Below, piece after piece: positions 1-8,743 of a DNA stretch of 64,000 bases. Position 1 is the stretch's first letter, and each line of letters begins with the position of its first letter. Location of the stretch: the IMG/VR virus record IMGVR_UViG_3300035670_000026, positions 85,818 to 149,817 of that record; one strand, 5' to 3'. Below the pieces are notes generated by a model. It had not been told where the DNA came from, made no database searches, and worked only from the letters and a program-made list of their open reading frames with translations. The position numbers and the translations under genes are program-made. This DNA comes from a virus.

Positions 1-2
1 GT

Positions 3-50
3 ACAAAAATACAAGTTCCAACCTATGTTACAAAGGCATCTAAAAAATGA
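3..50 (+). CDS. 3' end of an upstream gene (partial, uncertain)
   Basis: The window opens inside an open frame ending at TGA 48-50 with a plausible C-terminus, VPTYVTKASKK. The other two frames also stay open briefly, so the frame is not certain. It would belong to the structural module preceding the tape measure gene. Its last codons lie in the terminator-like hairpin at 32-58. Confidence 0.25.
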   Translation, partial: TKIQVPTYVTKASKK

Positions 51-58
51 TGCCTTTT
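32..58 (+). terminator. Rho-independent terminator-like hairpin
   Basis: AAAGGCATC (32-40) pairs with GATGCCTTT (49-57) over an 8-nt A-rich loop, followed by T and AT-rich sequence. It sits between the gene entering the window and the tape measure gene and probably ends the upstream transcript. Confidence 0.6.
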
Positions 59-69
59 AATATTTATAA
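57..69 (+). promoter_or_regulatory. Candidate late promoter motif
   Basis: The 13-mer TTAATATTTATAA ends 10 nt before the tape measure start. The identical 13-mer precedes the next gene at 2683-2695, and close variants occur at 17553, 55090 and 56669. There is no TTTG box 20 nt upstream, unlike the early promoters. A late-promoter role is inferred only from position and recurrence. Confidence 0.4.
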
Positions 70-79
70 CAAAAACTAA

Positions 80-2680
80 ATGGCTAAACAAAATTCTACT
101 CAAAGACTTAATGAAGAATTAGGATTTCTGAGAGACCAAATTACATCAATTGGTGCTCAGATTGGTGAAGCTATTAATGAAAGATTAGAAGAAACAGGAA
201 ATATTGTTGATAGAGTATCATCAACTATTAATAAAACAACTGCAAAAGCAGCTGTAAAATCTGTTACTGATTTAACTAAAGGTTTAGATAGTGCCCTTCA
301 AAATCAATTAAAAATAAATCAAGGTGCTCTTAAGTTATCTGATATAACTAAAGCACAACAAGGTTTAGAATCTAGAAGATTAACTTTAAAACAAAATCTT
401 CAAAACCTAGAAAATTTAGGTTTAATTACAGCTAAGGAAAGAGCAAAACAAGAACAAGAATTATCAGAAGCTTTAAATAACGAAGCTAAAATTCTTAACA
501 ATCAAGCAAAAGAATATGACACTATTAACCAAAAATTAGGTGTTACTGGTAAATTAATAGGTGGTATTTCTAAAATTCCTGTCTTAGGAAATTTAATAGA
601 TGCTGAAGAAGCTTTAGGAGCGGCTCAATTAGAAGCAGCTAAAAAAGGTTCTACATCAGCAACTGTAATGAAAAAAGCATTCAGTTCATTAGGAAGTAGT
701 TTAAAAACTAGTTTAATGGACCCTTTAACTGGTATAACATTAGTATTAGCTGGTGTTAAACAGTTATATAACATATTTAAAAAAGTTGATACCGAAACTG
801 GTAACTTTGCTAAAGAAATGGGTATATCCTATAATGAAGCAAGAGCTACCAGAAAAGAATTTGAAGATATAGCAGCTAGCTCAGGTGATGTTAATATAAC
901 AGCATCTAAATTACTTCAATCTCAATTAGAAATTAATAAAGCATTAGGAGCTAATGCTAAGGTATCAGAAGAAGATTTAAAAACATATACTCAATTAAGA
1001 GATGTTGCTGGAGTTGAACCAGAACTTTTAAATGAATCTCTTAAATTAAGTAAACTCCGTAATGTATCTTTAAAACAAGCTACAACTTCTTTATTAGGTC
1101 AATTAAAAGTTACTAAAGCACAATTAGGTATTAACTTTAGTAATAAAGAAATAATGTCTGAAGTTGCTAAAACTTCAAATGTTACTAAAATAGCATTAGG
1201 AGGTAGCACAGAAGCATTAGTAAAAGGTGTAGCACAAGCAAAAGCATTAGGTACAAGTTTAGATAAATTAGATAATTTAGCCGGTTCTTTACTTAATTTT
1301 GAAGAATCAATCTCAGCAGAATTAGAAGCTGAATTATTAACTGGTAGAGATTTAAATTTAGAAGGAGCTAGAAGAGCTGCTTTAAATAATGATTTAGTAG
1401 GATTAGGTCGTGAATTAAAAGCTCAGGGAGTTGATGCTGTTAAATTCGGTAAAATGAATAGACTTCAACAAGAGTCTATTGCTAAAGCTATGGGTATGAG
1501 CCGTGAAGAAATGGCTGACATGCTTATGGAACAACAAGCCCTTCAAACACTTGGTAAACAAAATATGGACCAAGTAAAAGAAGAGTATGAATTAGCACGT
1601 AAACAAGGTAAAGAAGCAGAATTTTTAGCTAAATTAGGTAATGATGAATTAGCATCCCAACTAAAAAATCAGTCTGTACAAGAAAGGATGGCCGTTGCTC
1701 AAGAAAAAATGCTTGCTGCTTTTGAAAAGTTATCTCCAATTATCGAATCTATTGTAACTCCAATTGCAAATGTTGCTGGAGCATTAGCATCTTCAAAACC
1801 ATTAATGGATGCTATTGTAAAAGGTGCTCTTATATTAGCTGGTATTAAATTTGCGAACTTCCTTAGTTTAGGAAAATCATTAGGAGGTATGAGTAGTATG
1901 TTTGGTGGAGGTGGTGCCGCGGGAGGTGCTGCTAAATCTTTAAGTGAAAAACAAATTGCTGCTGGTTTTGGGGGTAAAGCTGCTAAAGAAGCTCTTAAAA
2001 CAGGAGGAATGGAAGCCGCACAAGCTGCTATGAAAGGTGGTGGTGGTGGATTATTTGGTAAGATTGGAGGATTTTTTAGCAATATGAATCCTTTAAAAGC
2101 CGTTAAAGGTAAAATAGGAAAAATAGCACCAAAATTATTAAAAATTCCTTTAATAAGTACTGTATTAGAAGGTATATTTGCTGGTCAAGATATTGCTAAC
2201 CTAATTTCTGGGGGTGGTTCACTTAACGAAATATACAAAGGTATAGGTGTAAGAGGTGGTGAAGCTATTGGTGGTATTGGTGGGGCAGCTTTAGGAGCCG
2301 TAGTAGGATCACTAATCCCAGGTCCTGGTACTCTTATAGGTGGTATTTTAGGAGATGCTTTAGGAAGATGGGTAGGTGGTAGCTTAACAGAAGCATTAGG
2401 TGCTGAAGGATTTGGTAAAACAATTGCTTCAACTTTTGGATATGATAAAGACATTGAATCTGGAATTAAAGGGGGTGCGATACAAGCTGAAGATTATGTA
2501 ATTAAAACTTTACCTAAAGATACAGTAGTAGGTGCCGGTGGTACTAAATTAGGTAGAACAGATGAAATGGTAGCGTTGCTACAAGAACTTATAACTGCTG
2601 TTAAAACAGGTGGTAATGTTTATCTTGATGGTAATAAGGTTGGTACCGCAATGGGTATTAGTGCTTATAAAACTCAATAA
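80..2680 (+). CDS. Tail tape measure-like protein
   Basis: An 866-residue protein. The N-terminal third is helical and Gln/Lys/Glu rich. The middle is Ala/Gly rich with hydrophobic stretches, including a glycine-zipper segment near residues 725-775 (GGIGGAALGAVVGSLIPGPG). The C-terminus (LLQELITAVKTGG, then VYLDGNKVGTAMG) is a type of ending seen in phage tail tape measure proteins. Such proteins set tail length and line the tube, and may enter the cell envelope during DNA injection. Genes downstream encode baseplate components, which fits. It is shorter than many myoviral tape measures, so a gp29-like hub/tape role is equally possible. Confidence 0.7.
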   Translation: MAKQNSTQRLNEELGFLRDQITSIGAQIGEAINERLEETGNIVDRVSSTINKTTAKAAVKSVTDLTKGLDSALQNQLKINQGALKLSDITKAQQGLESRRLTLKQNLQNLENLGLITAKERAKQEQELSEALNNEAKILNNQAKEYDTINQKLGVTGKLIGGISKIPVLGNLIDAEEALGAAQLEAAKKGSTSATVMKKAFSSLGSSLKTSLMDPLTGITLVLAGVKQLYNIFKKVDTETGNFAKEMGISYNEARATRKEFEDIAASSGDVNITASKLLQSQLEINKALGANAKVSEEDLKTYTQLRDVAGVEPELLNESLKLSKLRNVSLKQATTSLLGQLKVTKAQLGINFSNKEIMSEVAKTSNVTKIALGGSTEALVKGVAQAKALGTSLDKLDNLAGSLLNFEESISAELEAELLTGRDLNLEGARRAALNNDLVGLGRELKAQGVDAVKFGKMNRLQQESIAKAMGMSREEMADMLMEQQALQTLGKQNMDQVKEEYELARKQGKEAEFLAKLGNDELASQLKNQSVQERMAVAQEKMLAAFEKLSPIIESIVTPIANVAGALASSKPLMDAIVKGALILAGIKFANFLSLGKSLGGMSSMFGGGGAAGGAAKSLSEKQIAAGFGGKAAKEALKTGGMEAAQAAMKGGGGGLFGKIGGFFSNMNPLKAVKGKIGKIAPKLLKIPLISTVLEGIFAGQDIANLISGGGSLNEIYKGIGVRGGEAIGGIGGAALGAVVGSLIPGPGTLIGGILGDALGRWVGGSLTEALGAEGFGKTIASTFGYDKDIESGIKGGAIQAEDYVIKTLPKDTVVGAGGTKLGRTDEMVALLQELITAVKTGGNVYLDGNKVGTAMGISAYKTQ

Positions 2681-2682
2681 TT

Positions 2683-2695
2683 TTAATATTTATAA
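2683..2695 (+). promoter_or_regulatory. Candidate late promoter motif
   Basis: TTAATATTTATAA, identical to the copy at 57-69, lies 14 nt before the start at 2710 in the only real gap between the first two structural genes. Confidence 0.4.
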
Positions 2696-2709
2696 TAAAA
2701 AATACAACT

Positions 2710-2952
2710 ATGGGACTATTAGATTTACTTAAAAAAGGATCTGTATTAACTGATTTAGATGGTAAAACCCCAAAATCATATGATGGTGTAACTCAATATG
2801 AAAAAGGTTTAGCAACATCTCAATTAGATTTAGATGGTAAAACACCTCTTGCATACGACAGACTCACTCAATACCAGAAAAGTTTAGCTGCATCTCAATT
2901 AGATTTAGACGGTACAACTCCTGAAAAATATTTGGATAACTTACCTGGGTAA
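2710..2952 (+). CDS. Small repeat protein of the tail module
   Basis: Eighty residues built of two full 25-residue repeats and a partial third, each beginning DLDGKTP or DLDGTTP and containing a conserved Tyr and TQY. No family is recognised. The last base of its stop codon is the first base of the next start codon, so it is translationally coupled to a baseplate gene and is probably a minor virion component. Confidence 0.75.
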   Translation: MGLLDLLKKGSVLTDLDGKTPKSYDGVTQYEKGLATSQLDLDGKTPLAYDRLTQYQKSLAASQLDLDGTTPEKYLDNLPG

Positions 2953-4916
2953 TGCCTTTAATCGATTTAAAGACTGACTTAAAGTCCCTGCGATATGGGA
3001 AGGATACTCTTGGAGGAGGGTATAGTGGACAACCCTATATTCAAACTCCAATTCCTGATGGCTTTAATGATTTAGGACCACGTGAAGATTTTATTTTAAG
3101 GGGAGGTGTAAACGCAATAGAAGATTCTCTTACTGACGTTAAACGCTTAACTAAAATGTTTATAGACACTAAATCACCAAATGGTTTATTGTTTATAGCA
3201 AAGCAACAGCTATTATCTCGTACAGCAGTTCGTACTCAAACAAGTGGTATTTTAAATGAAGGTATTTATTCCCCATTAAATACATTAGCTCAAGCCGGTG
3301 TTATAGCGTTTGGTACACATTTAAATAAACAAGGTATAAATCCGTTTGCCCAAACGGGAGCATATGCTAACAACAATTCTTTATACGGTACTAGAGTTAA
3401 ATCTACTCAACCTAATATTGAAAACAGATTAGTTAAATTATATAATGCTGTATCTGGTTCTACAATAGGTAATGACAATGGTATAAAACTAAATGATGGT
3501 CAAAATGTTATAGTTTATACAGGAGGCCCTGGTTCTATTTTAGGAATAGGAAATACTGGTATAAGATATGTTGATAATATTAACAGAACAGGTTTAAATA
3601 ATTATCAAGCTAAATCCCCTACATTAAAACCTTATTTTGAAGGTAAAGCTCCAAAAATTGTAACTCCTGGAGATTATTTAAAAACTATAGGAGATGCTAT
3701 AAGTGATAAAGGTGTTTCTGGAAAATATTTAAGATTAACAGGAGATCGTTTAATTAATGCTTTTAATAGTGAAGGTAAACCTGTAGATGACTATTTTCAT
3801 AATGTATATGAACCTGCTACTGAAGGTAATACATGGCCTGTAAATACTCCTTTAATTTACGCTAATAATACCTTTACTTATAATCAAGAAGATATTATAT
3901 CTACTGAAAATAATGTAGGTAAATTAGACGGTAGTCCAAGAACTCAAGATTTTAGAGCTATTTTAAGAACTAAATTACAAGGTACTCAAAAGACTAAAGC
4001 AGAACAAACAGGCGCTACACCCGATGCTCCTAATTACAATACAAAAAACATAGAAAATAGAGTATTATTAGGAGACCCAGGTCAACGCTCAGGAAAAAGC
4101 TATGTTAATTATGAAAAAGGAGTTCAAACAATAAATGGATCTTCTATTTATTCTTCAATAGACATTGCTGGAATAGGATCATACCAACCAGGATTAGATA
4201 AAATTACATCTATTCCTGTATATAGAAGTGAAAATGTAGCTTCTGAAAAATATGTAAATGATTTAGTTAAATTTAGAATTGCTATTATAGATAATGATTC
4301 TCCTAATTTTAAAACATTCATACATTTTAGAGCATTTTTAGATTCAATGTCAGATTCTTACTCATCTACATGGAATGGATTTAATTATTTAGGAAGAGGT
4401 GAACAATTTTACACTTATGGTGGGTTTACTCGACAAATGTCATTATCTTGGACAGTTGTTGCTCAGTCAAAGCAAGAACTTATTCCAATGTATAAAAAAT
4501 TAAATTATCTTGCCTCATCACTTACCCCAGATTATAGTCCAAATGGGTATATGAGAGGTAATTTAGTACAATTAACAATAGGTGGTTATGTTTATGAACA
4601 ACCTGGTTTTATAACTGCTTTAACATATGATGTACCAAGTGAATCACCTTGGGAAATTGGTTTAGGTTCTAGTGAAGCTGGAAATGAGGATTCCTCAGTT
4701 AAGGAATTACCACACATGATTAAAGTAACAGGATTTAGCTTTACCCCAATCCAAAGATTTATCCCAAGACTTCAAAATAATACTTACGCATTTAATAATA
4801 ACACAACAGGAAGTGTTGAAGATGATTTTGGATTTGTAAGTACCTATGGTCCTGAAAGATATATTGCTCTAGCTAATGGTGCAAATACTGTAAATAATAA
4901 TTATGATAGTAATTAA
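2952..4916 (+). CDS. Baseplate/tail-tube initiator-like structural protein
   Basis: A 654-residue protein of mixed beta-rich composition. A conserved-looking region near residues 500-565 (RQMSLSWTVVAQSKQEL, then VQLTIGGYVYEQPGFI) resembles the tube-fold domain of T4 gp48/gp54-type proteins that cap the baseplate and start the tail tube. It lies between the tape measure gene and a gp53-like LysM gene, where such proteins are expected, and overlaps both neighbours by one base. The family assignment is tentative; a virion structural role is likely. Confidence 0.55.
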   Translation: MPLIDLKTDLKSLRYGKDTLGGGYSGQPYIQTPIPDGFNDLGPREDFILRGGVNAIEDSLTDVKRLTKMFIDTKSPNGLLFIAKQQLLSRTAVRTQTSGILNEGIYSPLNTLAQAGVIAFGTHLNKQGINPFAQTGAYANNNSLYGTRVKSTQPNIENRLVKLYNAVSGSTIGNDNGIKLNDGQNVIVYTGGPGSILGIGNTGIRYVDNINRTGLNNYQAKSPTLKPYFEGKAPKIVTPGDYLKTIGDAISDKGVSGKYLRLTGDRLINAFNSEGKPVDDYFHNVYEPATEGNTWPVNTPLIYANNTFTYNQEDIISTENNVGKLDGSPRTQDFRAILRTKLQGTQKTKAEQTGATPDAPNYNTKNIENRVLLGDPGQRSGKSYVNYEKGVQTINGSSIYSSIDIAGIGSYQPGLDKITSIPVYRSENVASEKYVNDLVKFRIAIIDNDSPNFKTFIHFRAFLDSMSDSYSSTWNGFNYLGRGEQFYTYGGFTRQMSLSWTVVAQSKQELIPMYKKLNYLASSLTPDYSPNGYMRGNLVQLTIGGYVYEQPGFITALTYDVPSESPWEIGLGSSEAGNEDSSVKELPHMIKVTGFSFTPIQRFIPRLQNNTYAFNNNTTGSVEDDFGFVSTYGPERYIALANGANTVNNNYDSN

Positions 4917-5215
4917 TGAACAGATATCAAAACATACCGAAAACAAAAATTGAAGGAAATTTAGTATATCAAACATCAAGATATCCTGAGGTACCTTTAT
5001 CATCAAATGATATCTATGTTTATACTACTATAGGTGATAGGTTTGATACTTTATCTCAACAATATTATGGTAATAGTTCTTTGTGGTGGGTTATTTCAAT
5101 TGCTAATACTGATAAAGTAAACCAAAGTACTTTAATAATTCCTGAAGGATTACAAATACGAATCCCAGCAAATTATTCTATCATTGTTCAAGATTTTAAT
5201 ATAATAAACGCTTAA
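4916..5215 (+). CDS. LysM-domain baseplate wedge protein, gp53-like
   Basis: A 99-residue protein. Residues about 30-90 form a LysM-like domain, with DRFDTLSQQYYGNSSLWWVI followed by an IPEGLQIRIP segment. This is the pattern of small phage baseplate proteins such as T4 gp53, in which LysM joins wedge subunits. It starts on the last base of the preceding stop codon and ends two bases before the hub gene. Confidence 0.75.
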   Translation: MNRYQNIPKTKIEGNLVYQTSRYPEVPLSSNDIYVYTTIGDRFDTLSQQYYGNSSLWWVISIANTDKVNQSTLIIPEGLQIRIPANYSIIVQDFNIINA

Positions 5216-5216
5216 T

Positions 5217-8066
5217 ATGGCTAACATAGTAGGGGAAGGTTTTAATCCAATAATTATAAGTCAAATAAAACAACGACAAAAAATCTATGGTGCTAGTGAT
5301 AGAGATAATCAAATATTATCTTTTTTACAAGCTCGAACAGGTTGGTGTAAGATGGTTTCATCTGTTGATGTAACATCTCCAGTTAGAGGAATACCTTATA
5401 GTGGAACTGAATTAGCTTCAAGATTTGTTTTATTTAATGGAACTACAAATGAATCACCTACTAGAGGAGCCCAAGAAACTTATCAAAGAGGTGGTATATG
5501 GCCTGGTGTAGGAGATTTTAATAATTATGCTTATGGTATGGGAGGTACAGCATTTGGTTTAAATCCAATGCCTGGTATTACTCAAGCTACTATCAAAACC
5601 GAAACTAGAGGTTCATTAAAAACAGCTACTATTAATATTAGAGCAAATAATAGAAATCAATTTGATATTATTGATGTTTTATATTTGCGTTTAGGATATT
5701 CAATGTTATTAGAATGGGGTAATAGTTCATATTATGATAATAATAATGTTTATATAACTGATAATCCTCATAGTTTAGCAGATGATTTTTTAACTGGTAA
5801 AGTAAAATACAATAATTATTATTCTAAAATATCTTCTAAAATAGAAGCATCTTGTGGAAACTACGATGCTATTATAGGAAAAGTAGTTAATTTTACTTGG
5901 ACATTTACAAAAGAAGGAACTTATGATATTACTGTAACTTTAAGAAGTTTAGGTGATGTTATAGAATCATTAAAAACAAATGCTCTTTTACCTGGTGGCA
6001 CCTCAGAAAATACATCAGGCACCTCAGGTACAGCAGGTACATCAGGTACTGCGGGGGTTGCCGGTCCTCCACCTGAACCAACCCCAGAAGATGTAATTAA
6101 ATCTTTTGCAAATGTACATCAAATAGGAAAAAAACTTTACAACTTACAACAAAAACTTCAACCTTTAGGAGCAACTGAAGCTGGTATTTCTAGATTAACA
6201 GGAACTAATTCTTCGGATACTATTGCTTTTAGACAACAATATGAAGGAAGCCCAGCTCAATATTATGTTAGATTAGGATATTTCTTAGAATATATTCAAA
6301 ATACTATCCTTCCATATATTGATACTCCTGATGTTCCTATTCAAAAAATAGATACTAATGTAGAGTCTAATATTATTTATTTAATGGCTCGCCAAATTAG
6401 TACTAATCCTGGAATTTGTATTTTTAATAAAGTTTTTGATACTCCTAATGGATTTATAGAGTTTGCAGCAGGAACAAATAATTTTATAGTTTCAGCACCC
6501 AACGGTAAAAATCAATATGGTAAGATAATGAATGCATATTTTAATATGCAATATATTCTTACTCAAATGGATTCATTAAAAAATGAAGATGGTAAAGTTC
6601 CATTGTATGATTTATTAAATTGTTTATGTCAAGGATGGAATAATGCAACTGGTAATTTTAATAAATTAGAACCTACTGTTGATGCAGACGAAAGTATTAT
6701 TAGATTTACAGATGAAGTTGTCCTCCCAGATAGAGATTCATGGTTAGGAAAACAAGGAAAATCAACAGAATTAGCTTCATTTGATGTTTATGGATATTAT
6801 TATGGGAAAGGTGATGATGGATATCTTAAAGGCCAATCCCATGCTGGTTTTATTAGAGATTTAAGTTTTAATACTACAATTCCACCTAATTTAGCAACTA
6901 TGATTACTATAGGTGCTACCTCAAATGGATATGTAGTAGGACAAGATTCAACAGCTTTATCTCGTATGAATGCTGGTTTAGATGATAGATTTAAAAAAAC
7001 TATTAAAACACACCAAGATACTAATACAACTGGAAGTGGTTCAATTAATGAAAATTATAAAGGTGCCCTAGAAGCATTTCAAGTATTTGCTCGTGATTTA
7101 GGTTCTTATAAAGGTACTGTAAAACCAAAATGGAACCAAGAAGCAATTACTAATTTTACTAATACTGCCGTTACATTTTACGAATATGATCAAGCTAAAC
7201 AATCATTAGAAGCTGCTGGATTAACTTCTGAAGAAGCTTCAGTATCAGCTCAGAAAAATGATTTTTCAATTTTGTCTACAAAACCTGCTTCTCCAAACAT
7301 TGGATTTTTACCATTTGATTTACAATTAACAATGGATGGACTTTCAGGAATGAAAGTTTACCAAAAATATGTAGCAGATTCTAGTTTTTTACCTTCAAAC
7401 TATCCCACATCATTAGAATTTTTAATTAAAGGTATAACTAATAATATTCAAAATAATGAATGGACTACTACTTTAGAATCAATTGCTGTACCTAAAAATC
7501 CATTTGGTTCTTCAATTGCTAAAGGTACTGTAGCAGCCGGTTCTGCAAGAGATACAAGTAGAGGTGCTGCTCCTACACCAACCGAATCTACACCAAACGC
7601 TGATAGATTAAGAACAATCTTAGCAAGTTTAGGGTACCGTGAAAAAGGTAGAGAATTATCTAACGGTGGAGATATTTCAAATGATCTAGTAAATTATGCT
7701 GCTTCAGTATTTAGAGAAATTAAAAAACAATTTCCAAGTTTAATAATTACAGTAACTGGAGGTAATGATGCTTATCACCAAAGATTATCTTATAAATCAT
7801 CTCATACCTTAGGCCAAGGATTAGATTTTGTAATTTCTCCCCTAACAACAGCTAATAAAAATGCTGTTGATAAAATATTAGGTGGATTTGCAGCCGGTAA
7901 CCAAAATAAAGTTGTTAGCTTTATTAATGAGTACGATTATCCATCATCAGCTGCAACTGCCGGTCATTTCCATATTAGAATAGGTGGTAAAATTGAAAGT
8001 AAAAGAATTGCTACATTTATAGCTCAAGCCGATAAAGGTCAATTAACAACATATCCAATAGTATAA
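5217..8066 (+). CDS. Baseplate hub protein with C-terminal M15-type peptidase domain
   Basis: A 949-residue protein. Residues 1-260 look like a baseplate hub. A Gly-Thr-Ser-rich linker follows near residues 265-285. The last 150 residues carry the pattern of M15/D-Ala-D-Ala carboxypeptidase-like zinc enzymes: S-x-H-x6-D as H863 and D870 in SSHTLGQGLDF, and an HxH at H917/H919 in GHFHIRIG. The enzyme would cut peptidoglycan cross-links during tail penetration, as T4 gp5 does with a lysozyme domain. Domain calls come from motifs only. The neighbouring LysM and tail genes support a place in the baseplate. Confidence 0.7.
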   Translation: MANIVGEGFNPIIISQIKQRQKIYGASDRDNQILSFLQARTGWCKMVSSVDVTSPVRGIPYSGTELASRFVLFNGTTNESPTRGAQETYQRGGIWPGVGDFNNYAYGMGGTAFGLNPMPGITQATIKTETRGSLKTATINIRANNRNQFDIIDVLYLRLGYSMLLEWGNSSYYDNNNVYITDNPHSLADDFLTGKVKYNNYYSKISSKIEASCGNYDAIIGKVVNFTWTFTKEGTYDITVTLRSLGDVIESLKTNALLPGGTSENTSGTSGTAGTSGTAGVAGPPPEPTPEDVIKSFANVHQIGKKLYNLQQKLQPLGATEAGISRLTGTNSSDTIAFRQQYEGSPAQYYVRLGYFLEYIQNTILPYIDTPDVPIQKIDTNVESNIIYLMARQISTNPGICIFNKVFDTPNGFIEFAAGTNNFIVSAPNGKNQYGKIMNAYFNMQYILTQMDSLKNEDGKVPLYDLLNCLCQGWNNATGNFNKLEPTVDADESIIRFTDEVVLPDRDSWLGKQGKSTELASFDVYGYYYGKGDDGYLKGQSHAGFIRDLSFNTTIPPNLATMITIGATSNGYVVGQDSTALSRMNAGLDDRFKKTIKTHQDTNTTGSGSINENYKGALEAFQVFARDLGSYKGTVKPKWNQEAITNFTNTAVTFYEYDQAKQSLEAAGLTSEEASVSAQKNDFSILSTKPASPNIGFLPFDLQLTMDGLSGMKVYQKYVADSSFLPSNYPTSLEFLIKGITNNIQNNEWTTTLESIAVPKNPFGSSIAKGTVAAGSARDTSRGAAPTPTESTPNADRLRTILASLGYREKGRELSNGGDISNDLVNYAASVFREIKKQFPSLIITVTGGNDAYHQRLSYKSSHTLGQGLDFVISPLTTANKNAVDKILGGFAAGNQNKVVSFINEYDYPSSAATAGHFHIRIGGKIESKRIATFIAQADKGQLTTYPIV

Positions 8067-8067
8067 A

Positions 8068-8730
8068 ATGTATTATCCTAAATCTCAAATAAAGACTAAT
8101 TTATACACTAATGGGGATGAGTATGTTATTGAATTAACCCAAACCCCCTATACAGGATATTATTACTTAACAAGTACAGGAAGAGCATTTACTGGAAGAA
8201 CACCTGATGATAGACCAAATCAAGAATTAATTAAAGTTGAACCGGTAACAAAAGATGAAGGTGATTCTTCAACAGTAATAAGACCCTCAACAGCTACTAT
8301 TTTTTCATCTCATAATCCGGGAGCAATAGATGCAGTTACTTCTTTAGATTATAATTCGGCTTTAAATTATGCCCAATTAAAAAATATAAACGTATATAAT
8401 CCTCCAATTAAAATTTTACCTTATTATTCTCCAACCCAACCAACCCAACAAGATTATCAAAATGGAGAATTTCAAAGATATTTTTGTAAACAAACAAATC
8501 AAATTTCATATATTGAGATTAATCAAGAACAATTTGACAAATTAGTTGCTCAAGATCCTCAAATTGAATTTTCTCTTTATCAACCATTTACTATAACTTG
8601 GATATTAACTGGAGATAAAGAACAAGTTACTCGTAATAATAAAAATATAGTTGAGTTAGCTATTTTTAGACAAAAACTACCTAAATTTGGAGATTACCTA
8701 AAATTTGATTATATTAAATACTATCAATAA
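8068..8730 (+). CDS. Structural protein of unknown function
   Basis: A 220-residue protein starting one base after the hub gene. It has many Tyr, Thr, Pro and Gln residues and an early motif GYYYLTSTGRAFTGRTPDD. No family was recognised with confidence. Composition and position at the end of the baseplate run suggest a virion protein. Confidence 0.7.
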   Translation: MYYPKSQIKTNLYTNGDEYVIELTQTPYTGYYYLTSTGRAFTGRTPDDRPNQELIKVEPVTKDEGDSSTVIRPSTATIFSSHNPGAIDAVTSLDYNSALNYAQLKNINVYNPPIKILPYYSPTQPTQQDYQNGEFQRYFCKQTNQISYIEINQEQFDKLVAQDPQIEFSLYQPFTITWILTGDKEQVTRNNKNIVELAIFRQKLPKFGDYLKFDYIKYYQ

Positions 8731-8743
8731 ATGGTTATAATAA

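Noticed and set aside
1699-2454. Long open frames on the minus strand over the tape measure gene
   Set aside because: They are Pro/Ala-rich mirror images of a Gly/Ala-rich coding region, with no start context or neighbours on that strand.
2952-5215. LysM gene as a lysis protein
   Set aside because: Small size, tail-gene neighbours and similarity to gp53 point to a baseplate wedge.
6000-6072. Gly-Thr-Ser repeat in the hub as a micro-repeat array or CRISPR-like region
   Set aside because: It is a short in-frame linker with no repeat-spacer structure. No CRISPR array was found anywhere.
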